Counted from the first letter of the stretch, positions 23,401-29,730 are shown. The stretch is 64,000 bases of DNA from Henricia sp. BOLD:AAB3569 (GCA_037783545.1 JBBELK010000005.1:248001-312000); one strand, 5' to 3'. Notes: generated by a model not told the origin, from the letters alone. A program made the numbers and translations.

Positions 23401-24350
23401 GACTAGTGGATTTTGCTACTTGCGAGTAGTTGGCAAAGTATCAAAAGGGAGGAAAAAACATTCCGTTTCAAACAATGCATAGATGGTGAACTTCAGCAAG
23501 GATTATTTTATATTTCTATCAACAACAAAAAACTACCTTGATTACCTTTCAGTAATGAAAATCAAACGGTCTTAATGCTCCGTGATTAGATGGCATAAGT
23601 TTGCCATAATTCTCCTTCAACCCATACATATGTAACACACCATGTATTAATCGTGAGTAATCGCAAATTTACGAGTAGCGCAAAGAAACAGTTCATTGAA
23701 CCGGGTGTACACGACAGATGACACGTGGAAATCTGCAGTCGTTGTACACAAACGTTGTGGATCAAAACATACTTTCAGCTAACACAAAGGACACAATGAA
23801 TTGAAATATAGTCGGCATACACAACAAATAAGTCACCTGCACAGATGTCGCCTTTTAAGTGTGCTGGGAAACGGGCCTGATAACATATAATCGCGATTGA
23901 TTGCCAGTATGTAACGGTACTCGCTGTGCCGCGATTAATCGAGTAGTTTAAAAATGATACTCACGAGTACGAGTACCGTTTACTACTCGCGGTTAATCGA
24001 GCTATTCGCCCAGCGGTAGTCTATATTAAAATTATATTCACAAATATCTTACAGGTTTAGGAAGAACCAAGTCATTCATTCGATGCGGAATCCAGTGCAA
24101 ACCCCGCTACATCACCGTTCGAACGGCAGACCTGCTAAGCACAACAGACTATCAGCGTTTCTGGATAACGTACGACCACCACGGCCTGATCCAAGTGGGC
24201 AGAGGGAGTGACGAACCCTTCCTGGAATGGCGAGATCCGTCCTCCACCCCTCTGGAGGTACGACACGTCGGAATAGCCTCGTATCACAGGGCCGAGTGGA
24301 AAGGTTACCTATGTAAGACTGAAACGAGTAAGGTTATTGGCTGGTTATAA
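2446..24350 (+). CDS. Type II membrane protein: 13 HYR modules plus C-terminal FAMeT-like domain (19 exons)
   Basis: Joining 19 exons in phase gives 1318 codons and a stop. Order in the protein: basic, Pro/Ser-rich cytoplasmic tail (1-70), a transmembrane helix (about 71-96) preceded by Trp-Arg-Arg, a short stalk (97-108), thirteen HYR modules (109-1158), and a FAMeT-like domain (about 1159-1318). There is no signal peptide. Positive charge before the helix and two cysteines in every HYR module favour a type II orientation with the C-terminus outside. HYR (hyalin repeat) modules have an immunoglobulin-like fold and occur in adhesive extracellular proteins. The FAMeT domain was named after a crustacean farnesoic acid O-methyltransferase but also occurs as a non-enzymatic-looking module. 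I infer a cell-surface adhesion or recognition role; the ligand is unknown. The gene is convergent with the POU6 gene. The exon chain is well supported by phase; the 5' end is least certain. Confidence 0.85.
2514..2995. mobile_element. TTAA-type MITE with GTATACATGATT ends, copy 1
   Basis: Ends TTAAAGATAGTATACATGAT and (reverse complement) TTAAAGGCAGTATACATGAT. The interior is a degenerate run of (A)AAACCACTTCGCCC / GGGCGAAGTGG motifs forming a partial palindrome. It starts 60 bp after the proposed first HYR-gene exon, so it lies in intron 1. No transposase is encoded. Confidence 0.85.
3036..3312. repeat. Dispersed repeat 'CATCTATGTGGCTGAAATTTC' family, copy 1
   Basis: Shares about 250 bp with 13453-13720 and 27510-27760 and, in the other orientation, with 47955-48120. 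Markers: TTTACTTCACGAG, CATGATTTTATTT, CATCTATGTGGCTGAAATTT, ACAAGGCAGTTTATCA. Smaller pieces lie near 1.04-1.13 kb, 57.2 kb and 62.2 kb. No TIRs were resolved. Confidence 0.7.
3429..3780. mobile_element. Large palindromic element with GTCTTTCCACGC end, copy 1
   Basis: The arms include GGAGATAACTTTTGCCCAAAAAGG and its complement and meet near a GACAGACAAAA/TTTTGTCTGTC centre. The outer right end is truncated. Lies in intron 1 of the HYR gene. Reading frames across it are mirror artefacts. Confidence 0.8.
4389..5128. mobile_element. TTAA-type MITE with GTATACATGATT ends, copy 2 (expanded)
   Basis: Same family and same TTAA ends, but about 740 bp long because its GGGCGAAGTGG core has expanded into a minisatellite. 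Lies in intron 1 of the HYR gene. Confidence 0.85.
4631..4896. repeat. Minisatellite with a 17-bp to 16-bp period switch
   Basis: Nine units of AGTGGCGTTTGGGCAGA at 17-bp spacing are followed by seven units of AGTGGCGTTTGGGCAA at 16-bp spacing. Neither period is a multiple of three, so all frames on both strands stay open for over 100 codons. These frames are artefacts, not genes. Confidence 0.95.
5357..5690. mobile_element. TTAAAGGAGCGTG-ended MITE, copy 1
   Basis: Left end TTAAAGGAGCGTGACCAGA, right end complement AAATGAGCGTGTTCAGA. The interior has TTTTGATACCAAATCATGTGTC and CTTCCCATGGATAGTATTTTGGGG. Similar copies lie at 14.37-14.70, 45.78-46.07 and 62.26-62.59 kb, with a fragment near 60.29-60.40 kb. 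Confidence 0.75.
5711..6050. mobile_element. 'CAGAGGGCGCTGTTTGGAGT' MITE, copy 1 (partial)
   Basis: Markers CAAGACATTACTATTGTTCG, GAGGGCGCTGTTTGGAGT, AGCTCCAAAT and right end GAGCCCTTTAAAG. It lies directly after another MITE, upstream of HYR-gene exon 2. Confidence 0.72.
6274..6338 (+). CDS. HYR gene exon 2, cytoplasmic tail
   Basis: It has a clean acceptor (ttttgcag) and donor (AAAAG|gtaata). Read in phase 0 from exon 1 it gives a Pro/Ser/Lys-rich stretch beginning RPSSPKPSQ and ends with two bases of an Arg codon. The other frame that would reach the ATG at 7036 by the distal acceptor contains a TAG (6314-6316). The exon is therefore coding with the proximal exon 3 acceptor or 5' UTR with the distal one. 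Confidence 0.72.
6468..6757. repeat. Inverted repeat with about 75-bp arms, HYR gene intron 2
   Basis: Arm TCCGCCATTACTGTGTCCAT...CAACACTGAT is matched in reverse at ATCAGTGTTGAATT...CACAGTAATGACGGATA, separated by about 150 bp. It lies directly before another palindromic element. Confidence 0.82.
6794..6942. repeat. AATAGACCGTATCGAATAGC palindrome, copy 1
   Basis: 149-bp palindrome ending GATACGGTCTATT, with GCCGCCATTTCGTGGGGCA arms. It sits 57 bp upstream of HYR-gene exon 3. Other copies: 28299-28448, 40636-40795, 47104-47254. Confidence 0.88.
6999..7222 (+). CDS. HYR gene exon 3, cytoplasmic tail and transmembrane helix
   Basis: It encodes residues 25-99: a hydrophilic tail, then EKTWRR and about 26 hydrophobic residues (ILTACAMTLVMLCFGG onward to LLAV), ending at a gtaaga donor in phase 1. 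Two acceptors lie 11 nt apart: the proximal one (attttag, used here) keeps the frame from exon 2, and the distal one (atatttcag) shifts it. An internal ATG at 7036 in good context could serve as an alternative start. Confidence 0.82.
7702..8265. mobile_element. GGGTCATTCC-type inverted-repeat element, copy 1
   Basis: Starts TGGGTCATTCCATGAGGTTGGGACACAA and ends TTGTGTCCCAACCTGGTGCATGGA. Both ends also carry GTTACGTCCGAAAC. It fills the intron before the HYR-gene microexon. Confidence 0.7.
8392..8418 (+). CDS. HYR gene exon 4, 27-nt stalk microexon
   Basis: It is flanked by acaacacag and gtatga and encodes EEGTVTVA after a split Tyr codon. Both introns are phase 1, so it can be included or skipped without changing the frame. 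It would lengthen the stalk between membrane and first HYR module by nine residues. It is short and supported only by splice sites and phase. Confidence 0.55.
8714..8956 (+). CDS. HYR gene exon 5, HYR module 1 (type A, divergent)
   Basis: 81 codons, phase 1-1. It keeps the first Cys-Pro (LICPSDI), the Ser-Asn-Tyr of type A and the final TCSF, but lacks the usual DGTPP start and the AxDxxGL turn. As the membrane-proximal module it is the most diverged. Confidence 0.85.
9112..9190 (+). repeat. tRNA-like sequence, degenerate (SINE head), HYR intron
   Basis: A-box-like TAGCTCAGCTAGTAGAGC and B-box GGTTCGAATCC with proper spacing, but the anticodon stem and half the T stem do not pair. Most likely the promoter part of a tRNA-derived SINE in the intron after HYR module 1. 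Confidence 0.6.
9499..9744 (+). CDS. HYR gene exon 6, HYR module 2 (type B)
   Basis: 82 codons, phase 1-1, with no Met codon until near its end. Type B marks: aromatic Phe after the first Pro, Thr-Asn before the PTW motif, DNAGPPKITTN, and TAADPAGN before the second Cys. The first Cys is followed by His rather than the usual Pro. Confidence 0.88.
9939..10163 (+). CDS. HYR gene exon 7, HYR module 3 (type A, short)
   Basis: 75 codons, phase 1-1. It starts DGTPPVIHDCPADL and ends AEDSAGLTAQCSFVV, the type A signature. It is six or seven residues shorter than its sisters because the DPxxPTA segment between the first Cys and the Trp is missing. Confidence 0.9.
10299..10446. repeat. GGCGGCCATGACAG palindrome, copy 1 (HYR intron)
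   Basis: AATAGACCTTATGCATGGCG...ATAAGGTCTATT, a 148-bp palindrome in the intron between HYR modules 3 and 4. Confidence 0.87.
10695..10937 (+). CDS. HYR gene exon 8, HYR module 4 (type B)
   Basis: 81 codons, phase 1-1. Motifs: PPEFINCPNNI, TTNEAGS, DNFGPPKITTN (nearly the same as module 2) and EATDASGNHAKCSF. The close likeness to module 2 supports duplication of an A+B pair. Confidence 0.9.
12316..12558 (+). CDS. HYR gene exon 9, HYR module 5 (type A)
   Basis: 81 codons, phase 1-1. Motifs: DGTPPVIENCPSDI, PTAQVYWTPPTARDNG, FPLGKSTVLYTAVDSAGL, ECSF. The intron before it (about 1.4 kb) is one of the longest in the array. Confidence 0.92.
13177..13419 (+). CDS. HYR gene exon 10, HYR module 6 (type B)
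   Basis: 81 codons, phase 1-1. Motifs: DTEAPIFTYCPPNI, TDTSGDFDLPTWPTPR, TDNGGAP, QYTATDSWGNNATCKF. Confidence 0.92.
13453..13720. repeat. Dispersed repeat 'CATCTATGTGGCTGAAATTTC' family, copy 2
   Basis: Copy in the intron after HYR module 6; same markers in the same order. Confidence 0.7.
13952..14194 (+). CDS. HYR gene exon 11, HYR module 7 (type A)
   Basis: 81 codons, phase 1-1. Motifs: DNTPPVIQNCPQDITLTTD, PTGRGHWTTPTATDNG, VTLTSDANSG, RVTYTAIDDAGLTTRCHF. Confidence 0.92.
14367..14700. mobile_element. TTAAAGGAGCGTG-ended MITE, copy 2
   Basis: Same interior markers, in the intron between HYR modules 7 and 8; ends eroded. Confidence 0.72.
14881..15126 (+). CDS. HYR gene exon 12, HYR module 8 (type B)
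   Basis: 82 codons, phase 1-1. Motifs: DNEAPVFINCPSDI, TNAEGKYNFPMWDMPQA, DNSGDSP, EYVAVDGSGNNATCVF. Confidence 0.92.
15248..15633. mobile_element. Element with GGGATCGATTTCACAAA ends, HYR intron
   Basis: Ends GGGATCGATTTCACAAA and TTTGTGAAATCGGCCCC. A second inverted pair inside (GACCAGTTG...CAACTGGTC) suggests nesting. The short palindrome at 23021-23170 has the same termini. Confidence 0.75.
15787..16029 (+). CDS. HYR gene exon 13, HYR module 9 (type A)
   Basis: 81 codons, phase 1-1. Motifs: DGTPPKLEHCPNNI, VNWSTPTVADNS, LTSDWKSGDEFPLGDTRV, TAMDPSGLTSRCRF. Confidence 0.92.
16118..16215. repeat. 15-bp tandem repeat CGACTTTTGGCRTCR, HYR intron
   Basis: About six degenerate units of CGACTTTTGGC plus four variable bases follow the exon of HYR module 9. 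Confidence 0.8.
16610..16870. mobile_element. 'GTCACAAGTCC' inverted-repeat element, copy 1
   Basis: Clusters of CACAAGTC at the left and GACTTGTG at the right flank a shared core (GATGAACACGC...TTGGAGTTCATTTG). The same core lies at 34125-34300. Intron between HYR modules 9 and 10. Confidence 0.75.
16932..17174 (+). CDS. HYR gene exon 14, HYR module 10 (type B)
   Basis: 81 codons, phase 1-1, entirely without an internal Met, so it is easily missed by ORF finders. Motifs: DEDNPIFTNCPSDIEAITD, YNYPVWETPHAVDNSG, EYTATDDDNNKATCSF. The usual Gly of the GN turn is replaced by Asp-Asn. Confidence 0.9.
17246..17842. repeat. Foldback element with about 190-bp arms, HYR intron
   Basis: Left arm 17246-17441 is complementary to right arm 17650-17842 (for example TGCAACAAAGGAGTGTGGGG against CCCCACACTCCTTTGTTGCA), with a loop of about 210 bp. 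It fills most of the intron between HYR modules 10 and 11. Confidence 0.88.
18016..18258 (+). CDS. HYR gene exon 15, HYR module 11 (type A, extra cysteine)
   Basis: 81 codons, phase 1-1. Motifs: DGTPPIINNCPSGI, PTDPRLPTARIMW, LTSNHNPGYSFPIGNTRV, AMDPSGLKDRCRF. The Tyr found before Thr-Ala in other modules is Cys here (codon 18198-18200), giving three cysteines. Confidence 0.92.
18397..18735 (+). repeat. Two direct copies of a SINE/LINE-like 3' end
   Basis: CTCTCCACCCAGGAGTAAATGGGTAC and GCAAGGGTTGCAGCC recur about 190 bp apart. The second copy ends GCGCTATATAAC...ATTATTATCATCATCAT, a typical 3' microsatellite tail of retroposons. Intron after HYR module 11. Confidence 0.7.
19052..19424. mobile_element. 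ATGAGTCATTCCACGGTAAAG-ended palindrome, copy 1
   Basis: Ends ATGAGTCATTCCACGGTAAAG and CTTTACTGTGGAAAGACTCAT. Arms contain AGAGATAACTTAG..CCCAAAAAGGGTTACAAATAGT and complement. It lies about 90 bp before the exon of HYR module 12. Other copies: 43126-43472, 48888-49138 and 52683-52924. Confidence 0.85.
19514..19759 (+). CDS. HYR gene exon 16, HYR module 12 (type B)
   Basis: 82 codons, phase 1-1. Motifs: DTEAPVFDYCPEDI, TNAEGEFEYPTWRYPHA, DNSGISPDV, EYTATDRAGNTAECRF. Confidence 0.92.
19815..20235. repeat. 12-bp tandem array GAGTCACATYGC, HYR intron
   Basis: About 35 units of GAGTCACATTGC / GAGTCACATGGC and variants start about 55 bp after the exon of HYR module 12. Divisible by three, it produces His/Ser/Glu-rich or Val/Thr/Arg/Asp-rich frames on either strand that are not genes. 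Confidence 0.92.
20760..21002 (+). CDS. HYR gene exon 17, HYR module 13 (type A)
   Basis: 81 codons, phase 1-1. Motifs: DRTPPIIEDCPNDI, DPRSAKGRATWQPPIPSDN, FDSNHN, FPLGVTNVTYVAVDSAGL, ECHF. It is the last HYR module before the C-terminal domain. Confidence 0.9.
21506..22040. mobile_element. DNA-transposon-like element with GGGGCGGATTGCAATA ends
   Basis: GGGGCGGATTGCAATA at the left and TATTGCAATCCGCCCC at the right bound 535 bp. The interior repeats GGTCTTAGAC/GTCTAAGACC pieces in both orientations. No transposase. Intron between HYR module 13 and the FAMeT-like exons. Confidence 0.85.
22494..22679 (+). CDS. HYR gene exon 18, first half of FAMeT-like domain
   Basis: 62 codons, phase 1-1. 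It encodes a strand-rich segment with RFNFAVRSFGPIYVALVPEE and a closing VYEIG. In FAMeT-family domains this part corresponds to the opening strands with an 'aHIALS...YEIVIGG' pattern. The split Gly joins directly onto the GRTKSFIR motif of the next exon. Confidence 0.87.
23021..23170. repeat. Palindrome with CAGGGGTAGATTTCACAAAG ends, HYR intron
   Basis: 150 bp; CAGGGGTAGATTTCACAAAG pairs with TTTTGTGAAATCGACCCCTG, and GTCGTAAGTACCAAATCCA with TGGATTTGGTACTTACGAC. In the intron that splits the FAMeT-like domain. Confidence 0.85.
24055..24350 (+). CDS. HYR gene exon 19, second half of FAMeT-like domain and stop
   Basis: 97 residues and TAA. It holds the conserved FAMeT motifs in order: GRTKSFIR (usual gNTkSvIR), DLLSTTDYQRFWITY (usual iLs..eyrpFWI), GLIQVGRG (usual IrVG.G), PFLEWRDP (usual pfmeWtDP), VGIASYHRAEWKG (usual vgf.tg...eW). 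The domain ends within about 12 residues of the C-terminus. It carries no S-adenosylmethionine-binding signature that I can see, so the methyltransferase name should not be taken as its function. Confidence 0.92.
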
Positions 24351-24459
24351 CAGCAACTGTGATTGGCTGATTTGCAAGTTGCAGTGCTACGCGAGCCAAT
24401 CAGACGTAGCGTTAAGGAATATCAAGTGATTATTACCAAAATGAACAAAGTATAATCAT

Positions 24460-24465
24460 AATAAA
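24460..24465 (+). promoter_or_regulatory. Poly(A) signal AATAAA of the HYR gene
   Basis: A canonical AATAAA lies 110 nt after the stop codon, giving a short 3' UTR. Confidence 0.7.
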
Positions 24466-24921
24466 ACAATGTACGTACTTCTGTTAAAAAATATGAATGC
24501 ACATACATTCCTAAATTAAAATTTATGCAGCACAGTAAATTTATGGAAATTTATGCAAAATTTATGCGGCACATTAACATTTATAAATGTAAATTATTAG
24601 AATATACTTTTTTCCACAATTCAAAAACGAATGTCGACTTTTACAATTTTACAAATTTAAGAAACCAGTTTATTAGTTACCCAGGTTTTAAACAACTAAA
24701 GGTTTTTTGTTCGTGTCTTTCTTATAAAATTGTTCGCCTCTTAGTGTAATATTGGTTGATATTTTTTACACGATAAATCTTTAGAATTTGTCCCAAATTT
24801 AGGGAATTTTTCATTTGGACAAAAGTTGTAGCTGTCAACAGTTTAAAAATTTGTCTTTTTTTTGTTAACGTTCTCAAAATGCCATTTTGTCACCTACCAA
24901 AATTTACTACTTTTAAAGAAC

Positions 24922-25040
24922 TTAAAGGCAAAGTTCGTCAGCAATGCGCGTGCACCAAATTCGTGCCAAGAAATACGCAGCTCCATGCCTTTGCTATGGA
25001 GCTGCGTATTTCGTGGCACGAATTTGGCGCGCGCCTTTAA
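24922..25040. repeat. TTAA-flanked hairpin element, copy 2
   Basis: Same palindrome with the right arm shortened by about 20 bp after GGCGCGCGCC. The TTAA at both ends remains. Confidence 0.85.
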
Positions 25041-25315
25041 AACATTAAAATAACATTTCCAACAATTTGTTAGGAAATTCAATTGTTACTATTGTACTTA
25101 CAATTAATGTTTTTCCTCCACTTTTAGCTGTTTCTGAAATTAAGGCAGAATATTAGAATGACCAAAATTGATGTAATTTTATTTAAATGTATAATATTTA
25201 AATATTTAAATGTAATTTTATTTAAATGTAGCAAAGTACAATGTATATATTTTTATTGATATTGTATTATTTTTATTGATATTGTATGGCAGGATCCAAC
25301 CATAGACTAAAACAA

Positions 25316-26535
25316 TCTGGGGAGGCCGGTCCATCACAGGTTTACCCCGAGCAGTTAGTCGGGTTTCCCCAACAGGTTGATAGTTTCCATGGCATATGGA
25401 GCTTTGCTACTCCCCTGGATGGGATGCCAGTCCATCACAGGTTTACCCCCAGCAGTTAGTTGGGTTTCCCCAACAGGTTGTTAGTTTCCATGGCACGGAG
25501 TGACTAGGAGCAGTGCTACTCCCCCTGGATGGGATGCCGGTCCATCACAGGTTTACCCCCAGCAGTTAGTTGGGTTTCCCCAACAGGTTGTTAGTTTCCA
25601 TGGCATGGAGTGACTAGGAGCATTGCTACTCCCCCTGGATGGGATGCCAGTCCATTGCAGGTTTACCCCCAGCAGTTAGTTGGGTTTTCCCAACAGGTTG
25701 TTAGTTTCCATGGCATGGAGTGACTAGGAGCATTGCTACTCCCCCTGGATGGGATGCCAGTCCATTGCAGGTTTACCCCCAGCAGTTAGTTGAGTTTCCC
25801 CAACAGGTTGTTAGTTTCCATGGCATGGAGTGACTAGGAGCATTGCTACTCCCCCCTGGATGGGATGCCAGTCCATCGCAGGTTTACCCCCAGCAGTTAG
25901 TTGGGTTTCCCCAACAGGTCGTTAGTTTCCATGGCATGGAGTGACTAGGTGCATTGCTACTCTCCCTGGATAGTATGCCAGCCCATCGCAGGTTGGTTTC
26001 CCAAACAGGTTGTTAGTTTCCATGGCATATAGAGCATTGCTACTCCCCGTATCGTGGGATGCCAGTCCATTGCAGGTTTACCCCCAGCAGTTAGTTGGGT
26101 TTCCCCAACAGGTCGTTAGTTTCCATGGCATGGAGTGACTAGGTGCATTGCTACTCTCCCTGGATAGTATGCCAGCCCATCGCAGGTTTATCCCCAGCTG
26201 TTAGTTGGGCTTCCCCAACAGGTTGTTAGTTTCCATGGCATGGAGTGACTAGGAGTATTGCTAATCCCCCTGGATGGGATGCCAGTCCATCACAGGTTTA
26301 CCCCCACCAGTTAGCTGGGTTTCCCCAACAAGTTGTTAGTTTCCATGGCATGGAGTGACTAGGAGCATTGCTACTCCCACTGGATGGGATCCCAGTCCAT
26401 CGCAGGTTTACCCCCAGCAGTTAGTTGGGTTTCCCCCCAACAGGTTGATAGTTTCCATGGCGTGGAGTGACTAGGAGCATTGCTACTCCCCCTGGATGGG
26501 ATGCCAGTCCATCACAGTTTTGCCCGCAGCAGTTA
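25316..26535. repeat. 110-bp minisatellite, about 11 units
   Basis: The unit runs from GTTGTTAGTTTCCATGGCAT through CTGGATGGGATGCCAGTCCA to TTGGGTTTCCCCAACAG. Units are very alike except for small indels in a few in the middle. Two more units occur at 40855-41085 in a POU6 intron. Confidence 0.93.
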
Positions 26536-26879
26536 GACACCAACAGTTTTGGTATACATGTAGTATACAAATTTGCTGCTGGCAGTGAATTAAATTATTA
26601 AAATTAATTAAAATGTAGAATATTTCTGTGTAATTCTTGGTATTGTGCTTGAAAAAAAGTAAAACCATGTATTACCTTTTTTTTTCACATTTCAGTCAAA
26701 TTTTTGCACTTTTATTAAAATCATCACATTGATATTTACATTACGGTTGCTGTAATTAGCTAATACGATCAAATACACATGTTTAACGTTCACGAGACAT
26801 ATTCACACAGAGTCTGTACAGGAAAGCGCTTATTTTTCTTAATTTATAACATGATTACAAAGAACATACATCCCTGTGT

Positions 26880-27378
26880 TTAAAGCCTAGCGTACATCGA
26901 CATTGCAACTGGTGGCAACTGGTGTTTCCGGCAACTGGAAGCAACTCGCAGCAACTGGGAGCAACTGATCAGTTGCTTAAAAAGGTCGATGTACGCGCAC
27001 TTGCAACTACTGGCAACTGGAAAAATCCCAGTTGCCTCGAGTTGCTCATGTTCTACTTTCTGGCTACTAGTTGTACCCAGTTGCGTCAATGTATGCGTAC
27101 TTGCAACTAGTTGCCGTCAGTTGCACGCGTGTATCTGATCATGTGTGCGCACATCGACAGCAACTGCAAGCAACAGTTGCTTCCAGTTGCAAGGTCAATG
27201 TACTCTAGGCTTTACCGAGTTGCCGTGTCGATGTGCGCGCTCTGGCTGGATGCTTCCAGTTGCCGCTAGTTGTGCAACTGATCAGTTGCTGTTGATGAGC
27301 GCGCTACGCACATATCGACAGCAACTGATCAGTTGAGTTGCTTCCAGTTGCAATGTTGATGTAAGCATGTGTAGGATA
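26880..27378. repeat. AGTTGC/GCAACT-rich compound inverted repeat
   Basis: Ends TTTAAAGCCTAGCGTACAT and complement ATGTACTCTAGGCTTTA (26880-27214), with a further half unit to about 27378. The interior is built of GCAACTGG/CCAGTTGC motifs in both orientations, including the palindrome GCAACTGATCAGTTGC, separated by CATCGAC/GTCGATG words. Confidence 0.85.
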
Positions 27379-27509
27379 AATGAGTAAAGATTTACATGGC
27401 ACAAAACGCGGTATTAAGGGGGCCAGTACGTTACCTTAAGCCTTATAGCTGTTTTTAACGGAATTATGTCAAATTATTAACGTTAATTCACAAAATGTGA
27501 GACCTTAAC

Positions 27510-27760
27510 GGGCAAAAGCCCTAATACATCATTTGCAGTTACCCAAAATTTTACTTCACGAGACGACAAGAAAAACCTGACTAAAACTGTTGATAGCAAT
27601 GGTAACAAACACCACTTTATTTTCTCCCCTGTGAATGGTACCTTTTGGTTTTTTTTACCATTCATCCAACACAAAAACCATGCATGGCTTTCTGAAGTAT
27701 TACTGCATCTATGTGGCTGAAATTTCTACAAGGCAGTTTATCATTTTTTAGTTATTACCG
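27510..27760. repeat. Dispersed repeat 'CATCTATGTGGCTGAAATTTC' family, copy 3
   Basis: Intergenic copy; same markers, plus strand. Confidence 0.7.
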
Positions 27761-28298
27761 TTTTTAAAAGTTTTCCAATAATTTAATTTAATGGGTCTAA
27801 TGAACTCCAAATCGCAACCCGTAGGCTGAATTGTATCTTTTATACTAGTATCTTCCACCTACACATCGCGGTACATATATGGCCCCCTTACCGCATTTTG
27901 TGTCATACATAATTTTGGGCTACCCATTTTGTATAAAACCCGATTACGTTAAGCTTTACTGGACACAAGTTTTAACAATGACATGGCAAGGACGATGGCG
28001 TACAGACAACTTTAAAGCACACTTTTTGTTTCCTCAGAGTGAAAAACAGGATTTAAATATTTCGTGTTTGATTGAACAAACGTGATGAGTTTATAGTGCG
28101 TTGTGGATTTAATACCGATGTTGTAAAATACGCTCTGTTCGTGTACTTATTTTCCATATTTGGAGGGGAAAAATGAGAAATAAAATATGACAAATTGAAT
28201 TATTTTTATAGACCACATTCATCAAAAGTTGATAAATAAGCATTTTTAAAGTTTCACTTTTTAGCGCCAACTCGCTGTTGTCACAAACTGTTCACCAT

Positions 28299-28448
28299 AA
28301 TAGACCGTATCAAATAGCCGCCATTTCGTAGGGCAGTTTCTTTGTTACTTGAGGACATGCATGGTTGCACATTTTGTGCTTTCATTGTTGAACGGTTTAA
28401 GTAACAAAAGGTGCCCCACGAAATGGCGGCTATTCGATACGGTCTATT
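28299..28448. repeat. AATAGACCGTATCGAATAGC palindrome, copy 2
   Basis: Complete copy, immediately joined on the right to a related AATAGACC palindrome with a different interior. Confidence 0.88.
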
Positions 28449-28584
28449 GCACCGGCGGCCATGACAGGGGTCAGGTTTCCATATTTAAATGATGTGACAA
28501 TAGATCCACAAAGTGCCTACTCGTGCATGACGCACGGTACCAATGTGACTGCCCTGTCATGGCCGCCCGTGCATAGAATCTATT
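28449..28584. repeat. GGCGGCCATGACAG palindrome, copy 2
   Basis: Arms GGCGGCCATGACAG...CTGTCATGGCCGCC around an ATTTAAATGATGTGACAATAG centre. It shares its left TCTATTG boundary with the preceding palindrome. Confidence 0.8.
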
Positions 28585-28904
28585 GACCCAACTTCAGACT
28601 GGAAAAAAAAAATTTGAAATAGTCGCCAACACGGTCATTTTATACGATTTCTGAAATTTCTCTGACATTCTGCATGATTTGTGCACACATCATAAATTTT
28701 ACAACACCAAAGACGAAAATATGTACATTTGTTTTAGCTTTTTGGATTAAAAAAAGACAGGGCATGTACACTTAAACATACACAAGTTCAAATTCACGAA
28801 AGAACAATAACAGTCTATGCTATTGGTCCAATTATACATTCATTATTTTTACAGTTATTTTAAAAAAAGAAAAAAAATAGTCACATGACTATCTCCGTCC
28901 TGGC

Positions 28905-29044
28905 TTAAAGGCACAGGCTCGTCAATGCACACGTGAGGCCAAATTCGTGCCACGAAATACGCAGCTCCATGCCTTTGCTATGGAGCTGCGTATTTTGTGG
29001 GCAAATTTGGCCTCACGCGCGCATTGACGAGCCTCCGTCTTTAA
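28905..29044. repeat. TTAA-flanked hairpin element, copy 3
   Basis: Full-length copy with several substitutions (GCCAAATTCGTGCC arm, CTCACGCG in place of GCGCGCG) and TTAA ends. Confidence 0.85.
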
Positions 29045-29657
29045 TAACTTTGTACTAAAGCTGCATGCATGTGTGTGAAAACAAACCTATACATGTACAA
29101 TAGAAAATAATGTTAATTTAGTGTAAAGAATTTTGCAGAAAAGACTTTTTTTAGTACGTGGATAAAATTTCTCCAAGATTTTTACTTAAAAACTGCTGAA
29201 AGTCCCTCGAGTGGAGTCATTTCATCAGTCATGATCGATTCAGCTAATCCATCAATTGCAACGCACCCCCAATCTTTACGCAAATTCCAATGCAAAAAGG
29301 AGGGAGTGAGTACGGTGAATTCATTATCTCAATTTTTAAAAAAAATTACTGGTGGATGGCAATTTACAGTACGCGAACTTAAAAAATAAATTACAATTTT
29401 CGGCACAATATCCAACTGTACAATTCGGTGCGTGCATTATACACAATATTTGTGTAAATTCCGCAAGCATTTGTTCATATACTACAAATTAAAATCATTA
29501 ATATCTTCATCAAAATGTACTTGTTAATGCTCTGAATACGAAAAAAAGTGTTTGATATTCTCATGTAATCAATAAAATCTCAAAATGTCAAATTTGTTGA
29601 TAGCCAACCCCAATCAGTGAGGAACAACTGCACTACCGTGTTTCGAGATCACCAGTT

Positions 29658-29730
29658 GGCTTTATAGCTCAATTGGTAGGGCGTCTGCACGTTAAGCAGA
29701 AGGTCCAAGGTTCGAATCCCGGTTGCGCCA
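29658..29730 (+). tRNA. tRNA-like 73-mer, probably pseudo-tRNA or SINE head
   Basis: D arm (GCTC/GGGC) and anticodon arm (TCTGC/GCAGA) pair fully. The acceptor has 5 of 7 pairs and the T stem 3 of 5. The loop ACGTTAA would give anticodon GTT but lacks U33. I read it as a decayed tRNA-derived sequence. Confidence 0.4.

Noticed and set aside
25316..26535. CRISPR-like array
   Set aside because: The repeats are 110-bp head-to-tail units without unique spacers, in an animal genome.
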